From contig JAJXTT010000019.1 of the NCBI GenBank assembly GCA_021783525.1, positions 1 through 13,028 of the forward strand: 13,028 bases of DNA, in the 5' to 3' direction. The DNA comes from Pseudomonadota bacterium. Its GTDB lineage: Bacteria; Pseudomonadota; Gammaproteobacteria; Burkholderiales; Gallionellaceae. A model generated the notes under the pieces. It did not search any database. It was not told where the DNA came from and saw only the letters and a program-made list of their open reading frames with translations. Position numbers and translations under genes: made by a program. Below are positions 13,028-13,028 of this stretch, one piece after another (positions within the stretch are counted from its first letter, which is position 1; every line of letters begins with the position of its first letter).

Positions 13028-13028
13028 T

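Noticed and set aside
1..13028. CRISPR array, insertion sequence, prophage or defence system
   Set aside because: No regularly spaced repeats, transposase, integrase or defence-type domains among the genes; coding is dense and core-like throughout.

Overview
The window looks like part of a chromosome from a Gram-negative betaproteobacterium of moderate GC content. A freshwater Nitrosomonadales or Gallionellaceae-like lineage is plausible, but this is a judgement from protein style and gene order; no search was run. The supports are outer-membrane and KDO (LPS) genes, the conserved order pyrG-kdsA-eno-ftsB, and a typical proteobacterial 5S rRNA.

Left part (1-4006, + strand): three tightly packed genes form an envelope sensing cassette. 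They are the C-terminal part of a porin-like outer-membrane beta-barrel (cut by the window edge), a small secreted PstS-like periplasmic binding protein, and a large membrane hybrid histidine kinase (two TM segments, a helical periplasmic sensor, HisKA, HATPase, two receivers and an HPt). The layout suggests that solute crosses the porin, is bound by the periplasmic protein, and is read by the kinase, much as TorT works with TorS. No output response regulator is visible, so the target is unknown.

Middle (4035-6688, - strand): a YebC/PmpR-family protein and, upstream of it, a full-length RecQ helicase. A short divergent region separates recQ from a + strand alpha-phosphoglucomutase gene (6817-8448). 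The end of that gene overlaps the end of ftsB on the opposite strand by 8 bp.

Right part (8441-12565, - strand): a compact operon pyrG-kdsA-eno-ftsB, with ATGA and TGATG stop/start overlaps at two junctions. It supplies CTP, KDO-8-phosphate, the glycolytic enzyme enolase and a divisome protein. CTP and KDO metabolism meet at CMP-KDO synthesis for LPS.

Far right (12566-13028): the end of an rRNA operon, also on the - strand and just upstream of pyrG. It holds a 5S rRNA gene, a strong terminator hairpin, two small hairpins, a short relic of a second 5S 3' end split by a CCTTCGACA...GCTCAGGG-type repeat, a second terminator hairpin homologous to the first in its flanks, and then a candidate pyrG promoter. 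The duplicated 5S-end/terminator unit and the porin/binding-protein/kinase cassette are the two parts most worth a second look. The rest is ordinary core genome.
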